NCBI GenBank assembly: GCA_033239125.1
Contig: BSWB01000001.1
Span: forward strand, 28,423,501 to 28,487,500
Reading direction: 5' to 3'
Length of the DNA: 64,000 nt
DNA from: Fagopyrum homotropicum
Lineage: Eukaryota; Streptophyta; Magnoliopsida; Caryophyllales; Polygonaceae
In this document: positions 34,257-45,011 of the stretch, one piece after another
Layout: each line of letters opens with the position of its first letter
Position numbering within the stretch: position 1 is the stretch's first letter
Program-made: the position numbers and the translations under genes
Notes under the pieces: generated by a model
The model's database searches: none
The model's input: only the letters and a program-made list of their open reading frames with translations
What the model was told of the DNA's origin: nothing

Positions 34257-35165
34257 AAATACCCCATACTTAGCCCTTGCTTGTCCCCAAGCAAGTTCCG
34301 CATATAGAAGACAAGATAGAATGAATTATAAGTCATAAAAATCAATGAAAAGTCTTTCAAAAACATTTTTTATGGTGTGTTACAATCATAGATCACTATA
34401 AGAGAATACTTCATGGAATTTAAAATCCAAACATGATCAAAACATTTTATAAATATAGGAAAGTTGTTCATCTTTGCATAAAATCATAGAATGCATAATA
34501 AGTCATAATTATCAAAATTAATCATGTATAATCCAGTTTAAACCACTAAGTCAATCAACAAGCTCAAGGTCTCAAGGGCTTCTCAAAAGAAAAGGTCAAG
34601 AAACGTGTAGGGTAGGGATGTATGTAAGGTAATGTGGTGCTAGAATCCGGGAAAAGGATGAACTTCACTTCCACTTTGACTTGCAACATCTTCCACCAAT
34701 AAGCTTTCCTTATTTCGCACTTTTTCTTTTTACTTTACTTTTTGGGATGCATGGACAGAGGTGCACAATAACCGAAGCCTAGGAAATCAGCAATCATCAA
34801 TTTCTTGAGATGCATCAAACCCTTGATGCACATACCATGACCCGTTAGGAATATCGCTCAATCCGACTTTGGCAAGACACAAACACCCGGCTATGTGAAT
34901 GGTGCCGAGTTACTCATCTTCATGATTGACTTCCCCAAACCTAAAATTACTTTCTAACACTTTCACTTCCAGCCAACTTCTCAACTTTAACTTCACTTGC
35001 TTTCACCACTTTGCTTGCTTCCAAATTCCCGGATAGGTAAAGGGAGGCAAAATGTATATGAGGGGCTAAGCATGATCAAGAGAAAGAAGAAGAAGAGAAT
35101 AAATTGCCTTGGTCTTTCCAGGAAGAAAGTGAGAGAACTCATGATGTGGTGTCAACCTTCAAATT
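34257..35165 (-). other. E5 3' UTR with hairpin and polypurine tract
   Basis: Polypurine tract AAGTATGGGG (34262-34271, minus) and hairpin CTTGCTTG/CAAGCAAG with loop GGGA (34276-34295) lie next to the LTR. The rest is non-coding and continues at 59665. AAATT at 35161-35165 is the target-site duplication of E4. A block around 34885-34920 containing CGGCTATGTGAATGGTGCCGAG is shared with E3 and E4. Confidence 0.8.
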
Positions 35166-35283
35166 TGTTCGCTCAAAAGAGTGTGCGTCAAAGTCTTAAA
35201 ATTTATATCTAGAACTCAAAAGCAAAGCGAACCCGCAGTGTACGGATCAACTGTAGAAAGGTAAGAATTCCAGAGTCGAACTC
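35166..35283 (-). repeat. E4 3' LTR, first part
   Basis: Starts TGTTCGCTCAAAAGAG and matches 58025-58142 with one difference. It is cut by the E3 insertion; AACTC at 35279-35283 is the E3 duplication. Confidence 0.93.
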
Positions 35284-37039
35284 TGTTCGTTCCAAACGGT
35301 GTGTGCAAGCTTTAAATTTATAACCCTAGACTTAAGCTTAAAACAAGGATGCGAACCCGCAGTGTACGGGTCAATCGTAGTAAAAGCAAGAAAATTCCAG
35401 GGGTCGATCACAGGGACTCGGTGAAACAAAGTCAATAACGGTAAGCTTCGTGAATACTAACTACAAGAGCAATTAACACAATCAAAGATGAATAAGAAGT
35501 CAATAAAGCAAACATGCAATTCTAGGGATTAAAGCATCTAGTTGTGGTTCCAACTCAAGATCTATAGATAAGCGGACAAAGCTGAGATTTTTGCGTGGGG
35601 AAGGTGTTACTAAAGTGGAATAGATCACCGGGTAAGTCTCACTACTCACTAATCCTAAACCGTAACTCCTATTACCGGGTAAGTCTCTAGGAATCAAGAT
35701 AAAGAACTATTACCTCAAACTAACACACCATCTAAGGGAATAGAATCAACCTTTACCGGGTAAGTCTCAGGCTAACTCACAAAGATGGGATGGAAGCACA
35801 CTCAAACCCCAATAAAGGATAAACCTTTATTACCTACACTTATGATCGTCAGTATACAAACTAAGGAATTACCGGGTAAGTCTCATCCTAAGCTTGCATT
35901 GAACCAGTATGGTGTAATAAGAATAGGATTTGGCAAACTCTAACACTTAACTCTCAGTTACGGATCAGATAAGTCATCTCGGTCAGCCAGTTTCCACCCC
36001 GGCCGAGATGTTCATCGACTGAACGAGATGCTTAGGGTTAAGGTTAAAGACTCGAACTTTCAGGATCCTACTGAAATCTAAGATTATTCTATCATTGTTT
36101 TTCCCACAACCTTCAGCCAATCACCCGAGAATCACACAAAAAAATTAGCCACTCATCATCATTATGAAAGTATTAAATATATGGGAAGAAGGTGAATATT
36201 TGAACAAGAAGAATTTAATGAAAAAGACTTCAATAACTGAATCAAATATCACAACAAAGCGTTCCTTGGATAGCAATCCAACAAGACAAGACAAAAAGTG
36301 AGGGAATTGAAGACAATCTTACAAAACCCTCCAAAAAGCTATAAAAGCTATAGAATTCAATCTTCCTTCAACCTTCAAAAAGGTTCTTCGAATCTCTCCC
36401 AACTGGAGTAGGCTGCTGCTGCTGCGTGATTTTTCGGTGTAAGCGGGCTGTATGCGAGATAAGCGGGGGTGATAGCGGATCCCGGATTTGTGGGAAATCC
36501 AACCCTTTTTATAGGAAAATAACCCTCCAAAGATAAAATATCTTAGAAAGATCTTTTCCCATAAAAAATAGGTAAAATATAAGATCTTCTTCCTTCCAGG
36601 AGCCAAGCCCAAAAATATAAGATCACTTTCCAATTTTAAAAGATCTCAGCCAAGAATAAAATATTCTCGCCGCGTCCTAGGTGTTCGCCTCGGTCGAGTC
36701 GGCGTCTCTGGATCGCCTCGGTCGAGATGAATCTCTGGTCAACCGAGGTGAGTCACAACTGAATGTGAAATCTCTCAAAACTGGTCCAAAGTAAATCTTT
36801 AATCCATGGCTATGCTCCCTGGATGTAGCTCCAAATGACTCATGACTCCTTTTGCTCCTTTTTGATGCGAAACGTGCCATTTTACCTACGATTACAACAA
36901 AACTAGGTGTAGACCTCGATTCTCGGAAAGGTAGATGAAATGGTAGTAAAATCACATAATATACATACAAACATACAGATTATGAAAGATAAAACGTCCA
37001 AACAAACCCCCAAAATATAGACTATAATTCATGCTATCA
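35284..37039 (-). repeat. E3 3' LTR (1756 bp)
   Basis: TGTTCGTTCC...CATGCTATCA on the plus strand. Nearly identical to the 5' LTR at 45012-46773. Family B palindromes at about 35971-36030 and 36686-36750. Confidence 0.95.
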
Positions 37040-38522
37040 AAATACCCCATACTTAGCCCTTGCTTGTCCCCAAGCAAGTTCCTCATATAGAAGTCAAGAT
37101 AGAATGGATTATAAGTCATGAAAATCAATGAAAAAGTCTTTCAAAAACATTTTATGGTGTGCACTATCATAGATCACTCTAAGAGAATACTTCATGGAAT
37201 TTAAAAACTCAATATGCTCAAAACATTTTATAAATATAGGAAAGTTGTTCATCTTTGCATAAAATCATAGAATGCATAATAAATCATAATTATCAAAATT
37301 AATCATGTATAATCCAGTTTAAACCGCTAAGTCAATCAACAAGCTCAAGGTCTCAAGGGCTTCCCAAAAGAAAAGTCAAGAAACGTGTAGGGTAGGGATG
37401 TATGTAAGATAATGTGGTGCTAGAATCCGGGAAAAGGATGAACTTCACTTTCACTTCGACTTGCAACATCTTCCACCAATAAGCTTTGCTTATTTCACAC
37501 TTTTTCTTTTTTTACTTTACTTTTTGGGATGCATGGACAGAGGTGCACAATAACCGAAGCCTAGGAAATCAGCAATCATCAATTTCTCGAGATGCATCAA
37601 ACCCTTGATGCACATACCATGACCCGCTAGGAATATCGCTCAATCCGACTTTGGCAAGACACAAACACCCGGCTATGTGAATGGTGCCGAGTTACTCATC
37701 TTCATGATTGACTTCCCCAAACCTAAAATTGCTTTCTAACACTTTCACTTTCAGCCACTTCTCAACTTTAACTCCACTTGCTTTCACCACTTCGCTTGCT
37801 TCCAAATTCCCGGATAGGTAAAGGGAGGCAAAATGTATATGAGGGGCTAAGCATGATCAAGAAGAAGAAGAAGAAGAAGAAGAGAATGAATTGCCTTGGT
37901 CTTTCCAAGAAGAAAGTGAGAGAACTTAACCTGCGGTGTCAACCTTCAAATTCAACATAATTTGGATAAAAACAAAGTATTAAACATGCTAATAATTTCA
38001 AACAAAGCATTTAGCAACTTAAACATATTATAAAACCTTTCAAACACATAAAGGATTCAAAACCAGTCAGTAAACAAGATCTTCACTGAGATCATATCCA
38101 GATAAGTAACACAAAATCGTTTTCGAAAACTCTCAGTTAACCCACCTCGGTCGAGGTGTTCTTGGTTCAACCGAGGTGAAACGCCTCGTTTGGCCAAGAC
38201 TGACTCGGTCGAGGTCGAAAATTTTTTTTTTTTAAAACCATTTTTTTTCCAGTTTCGACGTTTTTCTCAATCAAATAACCTGTAGGTATGCATGTAATAT
38301 CAGATAATCATATAAATGCAGAAGTGAAGCATAAATAAAATATCCGATGAAATGTAATACATCAAAAGTAGTCAAATACATCAAGTAGTCATATAAGTAC
38401 AAACACCCCATACTTGGGACACACTGTCCCAGTGGGTCAAATATAAGTCTGAAAATGAGAGAACTCACCGGATAAATAGCTGAACTGCATAAAAAAATAT
38501 AATAAGAAAATCCTGTAGCTCC
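37040..38522 (-). other. E3 3' UTR
   Basis: No gene. Polypurine tract AAGTATGGGG (37045-37054) and hairpin 37059-37078 (CTTGCTTG/CAAGCAAG) lie near the LTR. A second hairpin (arms TGGGACA/TGTCCCA, 38415-38431) with AAGTATGGGG (38406-38415) lies just downstream of ORF3. A family B palindrome CACCTCGGTCGAGGTG is at 38143-38158, with half copies to 38216. Confidence 0.8.
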
Positions 38523-39953
38523 TCAGTAATCCTGGTCCGGTGGTGGTGGTGGTGGTACATACGGATACTGAGTCGGATCGAAAGGATAGCCCATAGTCTG
38601 CTGGAACTGTAGCTCCATCATCCTACGCTGATAGTGCTGCCCCTCTAACATCTGTTGAGTCCAGCTGTCAAGGTGTCGGTGCTGGGCGGCAAATCTCTCA
38701 TGCATGTCCACAGTAAGGGCAGCATAAGAATCTATCATCTGATCTGTCAGATCATCGATCCGACGATGAGCCTCAATGTCTCTATGACGGCGTGTCCGAC
38801 GCCTAGCAGATCTAGCAGGAGGTGCAGCAGGTGCAGGCTCAGTATCCTCCTCATCATCCAAATCTATGATCGGTGGTGCGCTCGTCCCTGCAGTATCCGT
38901 CCCTGTATCCATCGGGACTCCACCATCTCTCTCATCTACCGTCTCCTCGTCGTCGTCATCCTCCTCCTCCTCGGCCGGGGCAGCTGCTGCCTCTCTATGA
39001 TCCTCCATCAGTGGAGCCCAAGCTGTTTGCCAGTAATGCGGATCGAAAACTGTGAACTGAGCAGACCAGCGGATCCCCTGTGGTGCAGTCCGCTCCCAAG
39101 GCATAGCAACATATGGAGTGGTCAAACCACGGGGAACCAAAATCCTCCGTGTGATCATCTCTTGTAATCCAAGCGGCTTCGGAGCCGCCACCATCGTACA
39201 TACACTGAGGTCCATCCCGTGATAAGTAGCAATATGGGTGACTAGACCTCCGCAGCAAATGTCTCCCTTCGCCTTGACCTTGATCCTGTGCAGGTCCTCT
39301 GCCAAGATCAAGCCAAAGTCTGAGAAACCCCCTGTGACCATACAGTAGAGGCTGAAGAGCTCGCCCTGTCGGATCTTCTGGGGCGTCTCAGTACGCGCCA
39401 GAAGTGTCTCGCTGAATATCCTATGGGCTAATCTGAAGGCCGGGTGGAAGATGACCTTCTCCTTGGAATCTCCAGGGCGCCATCTGTCTGCATGCTCGGT
39501 AATATGGGCAATCTGCCCCCAGAACTCCCTAGCTACGGATCGGGAGGGGAAGTCGGTGGCGGTGGGCTCAGAAAAGCCGAAAATCTCTCTCCAAATCTCT
39601 AAAGGAACTATGAAGTTCCGGTTCATCAACCGGTACTTCACAGACCGGTCTGTGGGAAGGTAGGAGAAGGAGCTAACAAACTCTAGGGTCGGCTCCAAAT
39701 AAGCTGGGGCTCGGATCTCAGTAAACTGATCCAGCCCTACAGTGACAATCATCCTCCTAAGGTCAGCATCTAACCCTAGGCAATCGAAAGCTGACACGTC
39801 CAGAAAACGTGGTGCGATAACTGGACGGCTAGCTATGCGCTCATAGTCTACCCGGCATCTCTCGTGGATAACCGGGCGGTAAGGACGGGAAGAAGAAGAA
39901 GAAGGGGAAGGTGAGGATCTGTCTCTGAGGGCTAGGCGACGATCGGAACTCAT
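38523..39953 (-). CDS. E3 ORF3, intact ATHILA ORF-1 type protein
   Basis: An uninterrupted frame of 476 residues from ATG 39953. A basic Ser/Pro-rich N-terminus is followed by the ATHILA ORF-1 region: F-x-x-x-F-S-Y-L, then W-R-P-G-D-S-K-E near residue 155, then R-T-E-T-P-Q-K-I near 185, then G-G-L-V-T-H-I-A near 230. Next come a long acidic Asp/Glu tract (about 325-375), an Arg-rich patch, a coiled-coil-like segment and a Pro-rich end (seven consecutive Pro). No membrane anchor is obvious, so an envelope role is not supported. An acidic tract with a basic patch would suit a nuclear or nucleic-acid-associated protein, but that is inference. It is fully open although gag-pol in the same element has four stops. 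Confidence 0.85.
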   Translation of the reverse strand: MSSDRRLALRDRSSPSPSSSSSRPYRPVIHERCRVDYERIASRPVIAPRFLDVSAFDCLGLDADLRRMIVTVGLDQFTEIRAPAYLEPTLEFVSSFSYLPTDRSVKYRLMNRNFIVPLEIWREIFGFSEPTATDFPSRSVAREFWGQIAHITEHADRWRPGDSKEKVIFHPAFRLAHRIFSETLLARTETPQKIRQGELFSLYCMVTGGFSDFGLILAEDLHRIKVKAKGDICCGGLVTHIATYHGMDLSVCTMVAAPKPLGLQEMITRRILVPRGLTTPYVAMPWERTAPQGIRWSAQFTVFDPHYWQTAWAPLMEDHREAAAAPAEEEEDDDDEETVDERDGGVPMDTGTDTAGTSAPPIIDLDDEEDTEPAPAAPPARSARRRTRRHRDIEAHRRIDDLTDQMIDSYAALTVDMHERFAAQHRHLDSWTQQMLEGQHYQRRMMELQFQQTMGYPFDPTQYPYVPPPPPPDQDY

Positions 39954-40752
39954 TTTCACTCAACACTGTTAGAACACCTCGGTCACTGACAAGACTCAGA
40001 AAACACCTCGGTCGAGATGCAGTTCGACCGGACCGAGGCGCAGCAGTTACGATTCCAATTCTCAGAAATTCAGTTCTTTTCCCCCAAAAATCACTACAAT
40101 TGCTTCCTAAGGGGTACTTAAGCCTTTTCTCAGCAGAATCAGGGGCAACCAAAGCCCAAATCGAAGCGAATGAACGAGTTAGGGTTTCGACTGTTTTTAC
40201 CTCGTTTCGGTCGATTCGTTCGATTTCCTTGAAGATCTGTTGTTGCAATCGGTTCCTCTACCCTTCAATCTCAGTTTAGAAGCGGAAATCTTCGAAAATG
40301 AGCAAGATTTGAGAAGGCGAGGTGGGAAGGGCGCCGCGGTCGAGTTGGGTAAGGTAAAAAAGTGAAAAATAAAATTTTCCCCTTTTTATACTGTTCCTGG
40401 ATCTGCTGTCACCTCGGTCGAGATGGTCTCGACTGGACCGAGGTGGTACGGACCGAGGTGGTTCTGCAGAAACCCTAGTCGCCTCTGTTGCTCAAGAATC
40501 AACTCGGTCGAGGTGCTCTGACAGTGACCGAGATGCTTCTGTCTTCTCAAAATCTCGAACTTCTGTCCTTCCAGTTATGCTCCTTCCTTAGATATTCCCT
40601 GTTGTCTGTCCAGAACGCTAAAAACAAAGCAAAGCAAAGCAAAAACAAAAACTATCTAAGCTAGACTAGAAAACGGGAAAAAGAAAGCAATACCTTGGGT
40701 TGCCTCCCAAGAAGCGCTTGGTTTAAGGTCGCTAGCTGGACCATGATGCGTC
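39954..40752 (-). other. E3 leader between pol and ORF3
   Basis: Non-coding. Clusters of family B palindromes: CACCTCGGTCGAGATG at 40410-40425 paired with inverted GGACCGAGGTGG copies to 40460, others at about 39975-40040 and 40500-40540. No domain is encoded. Confidence 0.75.
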
Positions 40753-43700
40753 TCAAATGAGGTATATTGGTGCAACCTCCTCAACCGGCGTTTCCGGCTG
40801 GTATTTCTTAAGTCTATGACCGTTGACCTTGAAGCTTCCGCTAGTTTCGCCCCATATCTCAACTGCACCATGAGGGAAAACATGTTTCACAACATAAGGT
40901 CCGGTCCATCTAGATTTCAACTTACCTGGAAAAAGGCGGAGGCGGGAGTTGAAGAGTAGAACTAAGTCTCCTTCGTTAAGCTCCTTTGGGACGATACGCT
41001 TGTCATGCCATCTCTTCGTCCTTTCCTTGTAGATTTTGGCATTCTCATAATCGTTCAAACGCAGCTCCTCCAGCTCGTTGAGTTCCAATAGTCACTTCTC
41101 GCCAGCCTCTTTGATGTCGAAGTTCAACCATTTGATCGCCCAATATGCCTTGTGTTCCAATTCAACGGGCAAATGGCAAGACTTCCCATATACCAAATTA
41201 TAAGGAGTGGTACCTATGGGAGTCTTGAATGCGGTCCTGTACGCCCAAAGAGCATCGTCCAATTTCATGGACCAATCCTTCCTCGTTCTAGAGACGGTCT
41301 TTTCCAAAATTGCCTTGATTTCTCTATTCGAGATCTCGACATGTCCACTAGTTTGAGGGTGATAAGCAGTTGATACCTTGTGGGTTACCCCATACTTCGA
41401 TAGAAGTGCTTTGAACTTCCGGTTGATGAAATGCGTTCCTCCATCGCTAATGATGATACGTGGAGTTCCAAATCGTGGAAAGATAGTTCTATTCAAGAAC
41501 TTCACAACCACCTTGGCGTCGTTAGTGGGAGAAGCAATGGCTTCAACCCATCTAGAGACGTAATCAACTGCAAGGAGAATGTAGAGGTTTCCTCCGGAGG
41601 ATGGGAAAGGTCCCATGAAGTCAATCCCCCATACATCAAAGATCTCCACTTCTTGGATGTTATTAAGTGGCATCTCGTTTCTCCTTGATAAATTTCCTGT
41701 TCTCTGGCATGCATCACAAGAGACAACAAAAGATTGCACGTCCTTAAATAATGTAGGCCAAAAGAAACCAGAACGTAATACCTTAGCGCATGTTTTATCG
41801 GTGCTAGCATGTCCTCCACAAGGAAGTGAATGGCAATGCCGTATAACGCTATTAACTTCGTCTTCCGGAATGCATCTTCGAAGCATCCCATCCGGTCCGC
41901 GCTTGAATAGCAGCGGCTCATCCCAGTAGTAATGTCGTACTTCCTTGAAGAATCTCTTCTTTTGAGAGTACGTCAATCCGGGCGGTATCTCCTGGCAAAC
42001 AAGATAATTCACAATATCAGCATACCAAGGTCCGTTCTTATCAGAAAGTTGGTGGATAGAATGTTCCACCAACTGAGGATGAATGTCAGAGAAGTGAGTA
42101 AGAAGATTATTATTCTCAGTAGTCTCAGTTGACATCATCTCGCCATCGATCTCGGTCGAGGTGAAGAGGCGTTGACCGAGATGTTCTTCAGTCGCCTCGC
42201 TCAGTCCAGGAAGTGCCTCGGTCGAGGTACTGCAACTGGAACCGAGACTGGAGATCTTCGTCTCCTGGATTAGCTTCTCAGTTTTAGCTGCTGGATCCTC
42301 TTCTAGTGCCTTCAAGCTCCGTATATCTGCATCACAAGAAGCATCTATACCTTCCTCCATTAAACTGAAGCTAATAACTCTTTCGAGTGGATCGTTAATA
42401 AGGATAGAGCTCACCAATTCTCTTGATTCTTCTTCATCGTAGATGTTGAAGATATCATCAGTTAGCTGCTCCCCTTTCATGGCTGCAAGTAGTGCGAACT
42501 CCACCTCATCACCACCAACGTTGAATTTCAACTTGGCGTTCTTGCAATCCACGTTGCAACCCGAAGTTGCCAGAAATGGTCTCCCGAGAATAATAGGAAC
42601 AGGATAATCTGCGGGAATGTCAAGTACAACAAAATCTATGGGTAGATAGAAGTTACCTAACTTGACCGGAACGTCCTCCAAGATGCCCACGGGATGGGTA
42701 ATGGAGCGGTCCGCCATATAAAGTCGAATCTTGACCGGCTTGGGCTCTCCAAGACCGATCTTCGTGCATAGTTCCAGCGGGATGATGCTCACGCTGGCTC
42801 CTAGATCACAAAGGGCTTCGCAAGTGACATCCCCAACTTGAATGGGAATGCAAAACGAGCCGGGATCTCTCAACTTAGGTGGCATCTTTTCCTTCATGAT
42901 CTTGATAAGCTCCGAAGATTTAGATGTCATCCTAACTTCACCAACATCCTCCAGCTTCCTTTTCCTTGATAAGATTTCTTTTAAGAACTTCCCATAGGCG
43001 GGCATACCTAAAATAGCATCAAGGAAAGGAATATTAATATGTAGCTTATTCATCAAGTCAAGAAACTTACCAAAGTGCTTGTCTAGATGTGCTCTGGCTC
43101 TGGACTGAGGAAATGGAAGTGGTGGTTTGTATGCAGGAGGTGGAATATAAGTTTCAGTCGTCCCTCCTGCTTTCTGTTGCTCCACCTCGGTTGGAATCTC
43201 GGTCGAGGTGTTCTTCGACTGGATCTGGACCGAGGTGGTCTACGTCGAACGAGGTACTGGATCTGCGGTTTTAAGTCCACTCCTCGTTGTTATGGCCATG
43301 CACTGGCCCTTAGGGTTAGTTTCCGTCTTTGCTGGAAGCTTCCCTGGATCTCTTGGCGCTTCATTCGCCCTACTAGCAAGTTGTTGTTCGAAGGACTTTT
43401 GGGCCCTCGAAAATGAAGTCATAGAATTCTCCATAGCGTTAAGCTTGATCAAGATAGCCTCCAGAACTGCGTCTTTCTTTTCTGGTTGAGACGAACTTGA
43501 TCCTTGCCCTTGGCTCTTTAATGGAGTAGAAGAAGAAGAAGGGGAAGAGAGGAAAGGGTTATAGGAATCGTTAGAGTTGGAGTTTGAATGATTGTTACCG
43601 TGATTTTGGTTATTCGCCCTCCAGTTGTTGCTATTGGATCCTCTATTGTTGTTGTTGTAGTTATTGTTTCGGGGACCGTTGTTGTTGTTACGGTACCCGT

Positions 43701-44886
43701 TGTTGTTGTTGTTCCTTTGCCCTTGCTCTTCCTTCTTAGTTTGAGCCATCAAGAGTTCCTTCAATTGCTTCACGTCATTCTTCAAAGACGTGAGTTGATT
43801 GTTGTTGGATTGAGTCTCTTGAAAGTTGACTCTTTTAACTCCACCTTCAGCTCCTTGGTGGGTATATTTCTCCATGTGCAGGGCTTGCTTCTCAATGAAG
43901 TCCCAAGCCTCATCAATCGCCATGTCCATGAAGGTACCGGCGGAGAGTAGTTGGAGATTGAACTAGGTGCTTCCGTCCAGTCCTTTGAAGTAGATCTTCA
44001 ACAACTCGATCTTTGGAATCCCATGATGTGGGCAATCCAAAAGGATATCCTTGAACCGCTCCCAAGATTTGGACAAGCTCTCCTTGTCCTTCATAATGAA
44101 AGCATTGATCTTCCCTCTCATTTCAGCGGTCTTTGAGGGGGGAAAGAATTTGGTCATGAATTCCGTAGTCATCTCCTCCCATGTGCTAATTTTTCCTGGA
44201 GGAAGAGATTGATACCAAGTAAGAGCTCTATCTTTTAAAGAAAAGTAAAAAGGTCTTAGCTTGTAGTTGTTATTTTCAATTCTGGAAGGTCGCAAGGTTT
44301 CCATCAAGATCTCGTAGTTTTGAAGATGTTGATGCGGTGACTCCTTCTCTAGCCCTCCGAATTGACATTGGCGAATCATGGCCAGAACTTGCGGTCGAAG
44401 TTCGTAGTCATGATCCGCTGGGTCTCCTAGGTTCACTCCTGGACGCCTCAGTTGTTGATTAGGGTTCATCCTTTGACCTAGGGTTTGTGGGATTCCTACA
44501 AGAAGAACATCTCGGACTGGCCTCCGAGGTGGAGGTACATCGGCCGGGGCGTCAGGTACTGGAGCCTGCCTCGGTCGAGGATCAGCTACTGGATCCGGCA
44601 TCGGTCGAGGATCAACAGGAGGATCTTCCCTCGGTCGAAGTAGAATCTGATCCCGTATGACTGCTATCTCCGCTTCGATTGCTGCAGTCCTGGTGCGATT
44701 CTCTTCTTTCTCTTGCCTTAGTTCTTCTTTGCTGAGACGTAGCAGCTATAGCGTCTCCTTCAATTCGGCCGCAAGATCGCGGTCGTCTTGCTGGGCCATC
44801 TTCGCTTCTCTTAAGCGTCGTTTGTATGTCTTTTCGGGTTCGGGATCGTAGGGAACGATTTCCTTCCCAGTGCGGGTTCTTCGCAT
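40753..44886 (-). pseudogene. E3 gag-protease-integrase frame without RT/RNase H
   Basis: One frame from ATG 44886 to TGA 40753 with no frameshift. Stops: TAG 44746-44748, TAG 43963-43965, TAG 43240-43242, TGA 41092-41094. The gag domain lies near 44100-44400. An Asn-rich stretch (43590-43720) replaces a zinc knuckle. Protease has D-L-G-A-S near 42805. After a linker with family B motifs (42140-42240) the frame passes directly to the pre-integrase segment near 42020. Integrase keeps its His-His-Cys-Cys finger and all three acids (Asp near 41622, Asp near 41445, Glu near 41335). E4 has about 590 more codons; the missing part is RT and RNase H. All four stops sit at places where CAG or CGA fits. 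Confidence 0.92.
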
Positions 44887-44988
44887 ATACCTAAGAAAGA
44901 ACCTGCAAAAGTCACTCAAGTAGAGTGGTTAGATGACACGGGGCAAGCGCCCCAAGAGCAAACCGTACCGGCTCGGTCTAGACCAAGT

Positions 44989-45005
44989 CCCCGGCAACGG
45001 CGCCA
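44989..45005 (-). other. E3 primer binding site (tRNA-Asp)
   Basis: TGGCGCCGTTGCCGGGG on the minus strand, six bases from the 5' LTR end. Perfect match to the plant tRNA-Asp 3' end. Confidence 0.9.
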
Positions 45006-45011
45006 AAAACT

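Noticed and set aside
38655..39167. Plus-strand open frame antisense to E3 ORF3
   Set aside because: It mirrors the acidic and Pro-rich codons of ORF3 and has no recognisable domain of its own.
38523..39953. ORF3 as a retroviral-type envelope
   Set aside because: I see no signal peptide, no transmembrane helix and no cleavage motif; the composition is acidic and Pro-rich.
43588..43950. Val-rich plus-strand frame over gag
   Set aside because: It is the antisense of Asn codons in the Asn-rich gag segment.
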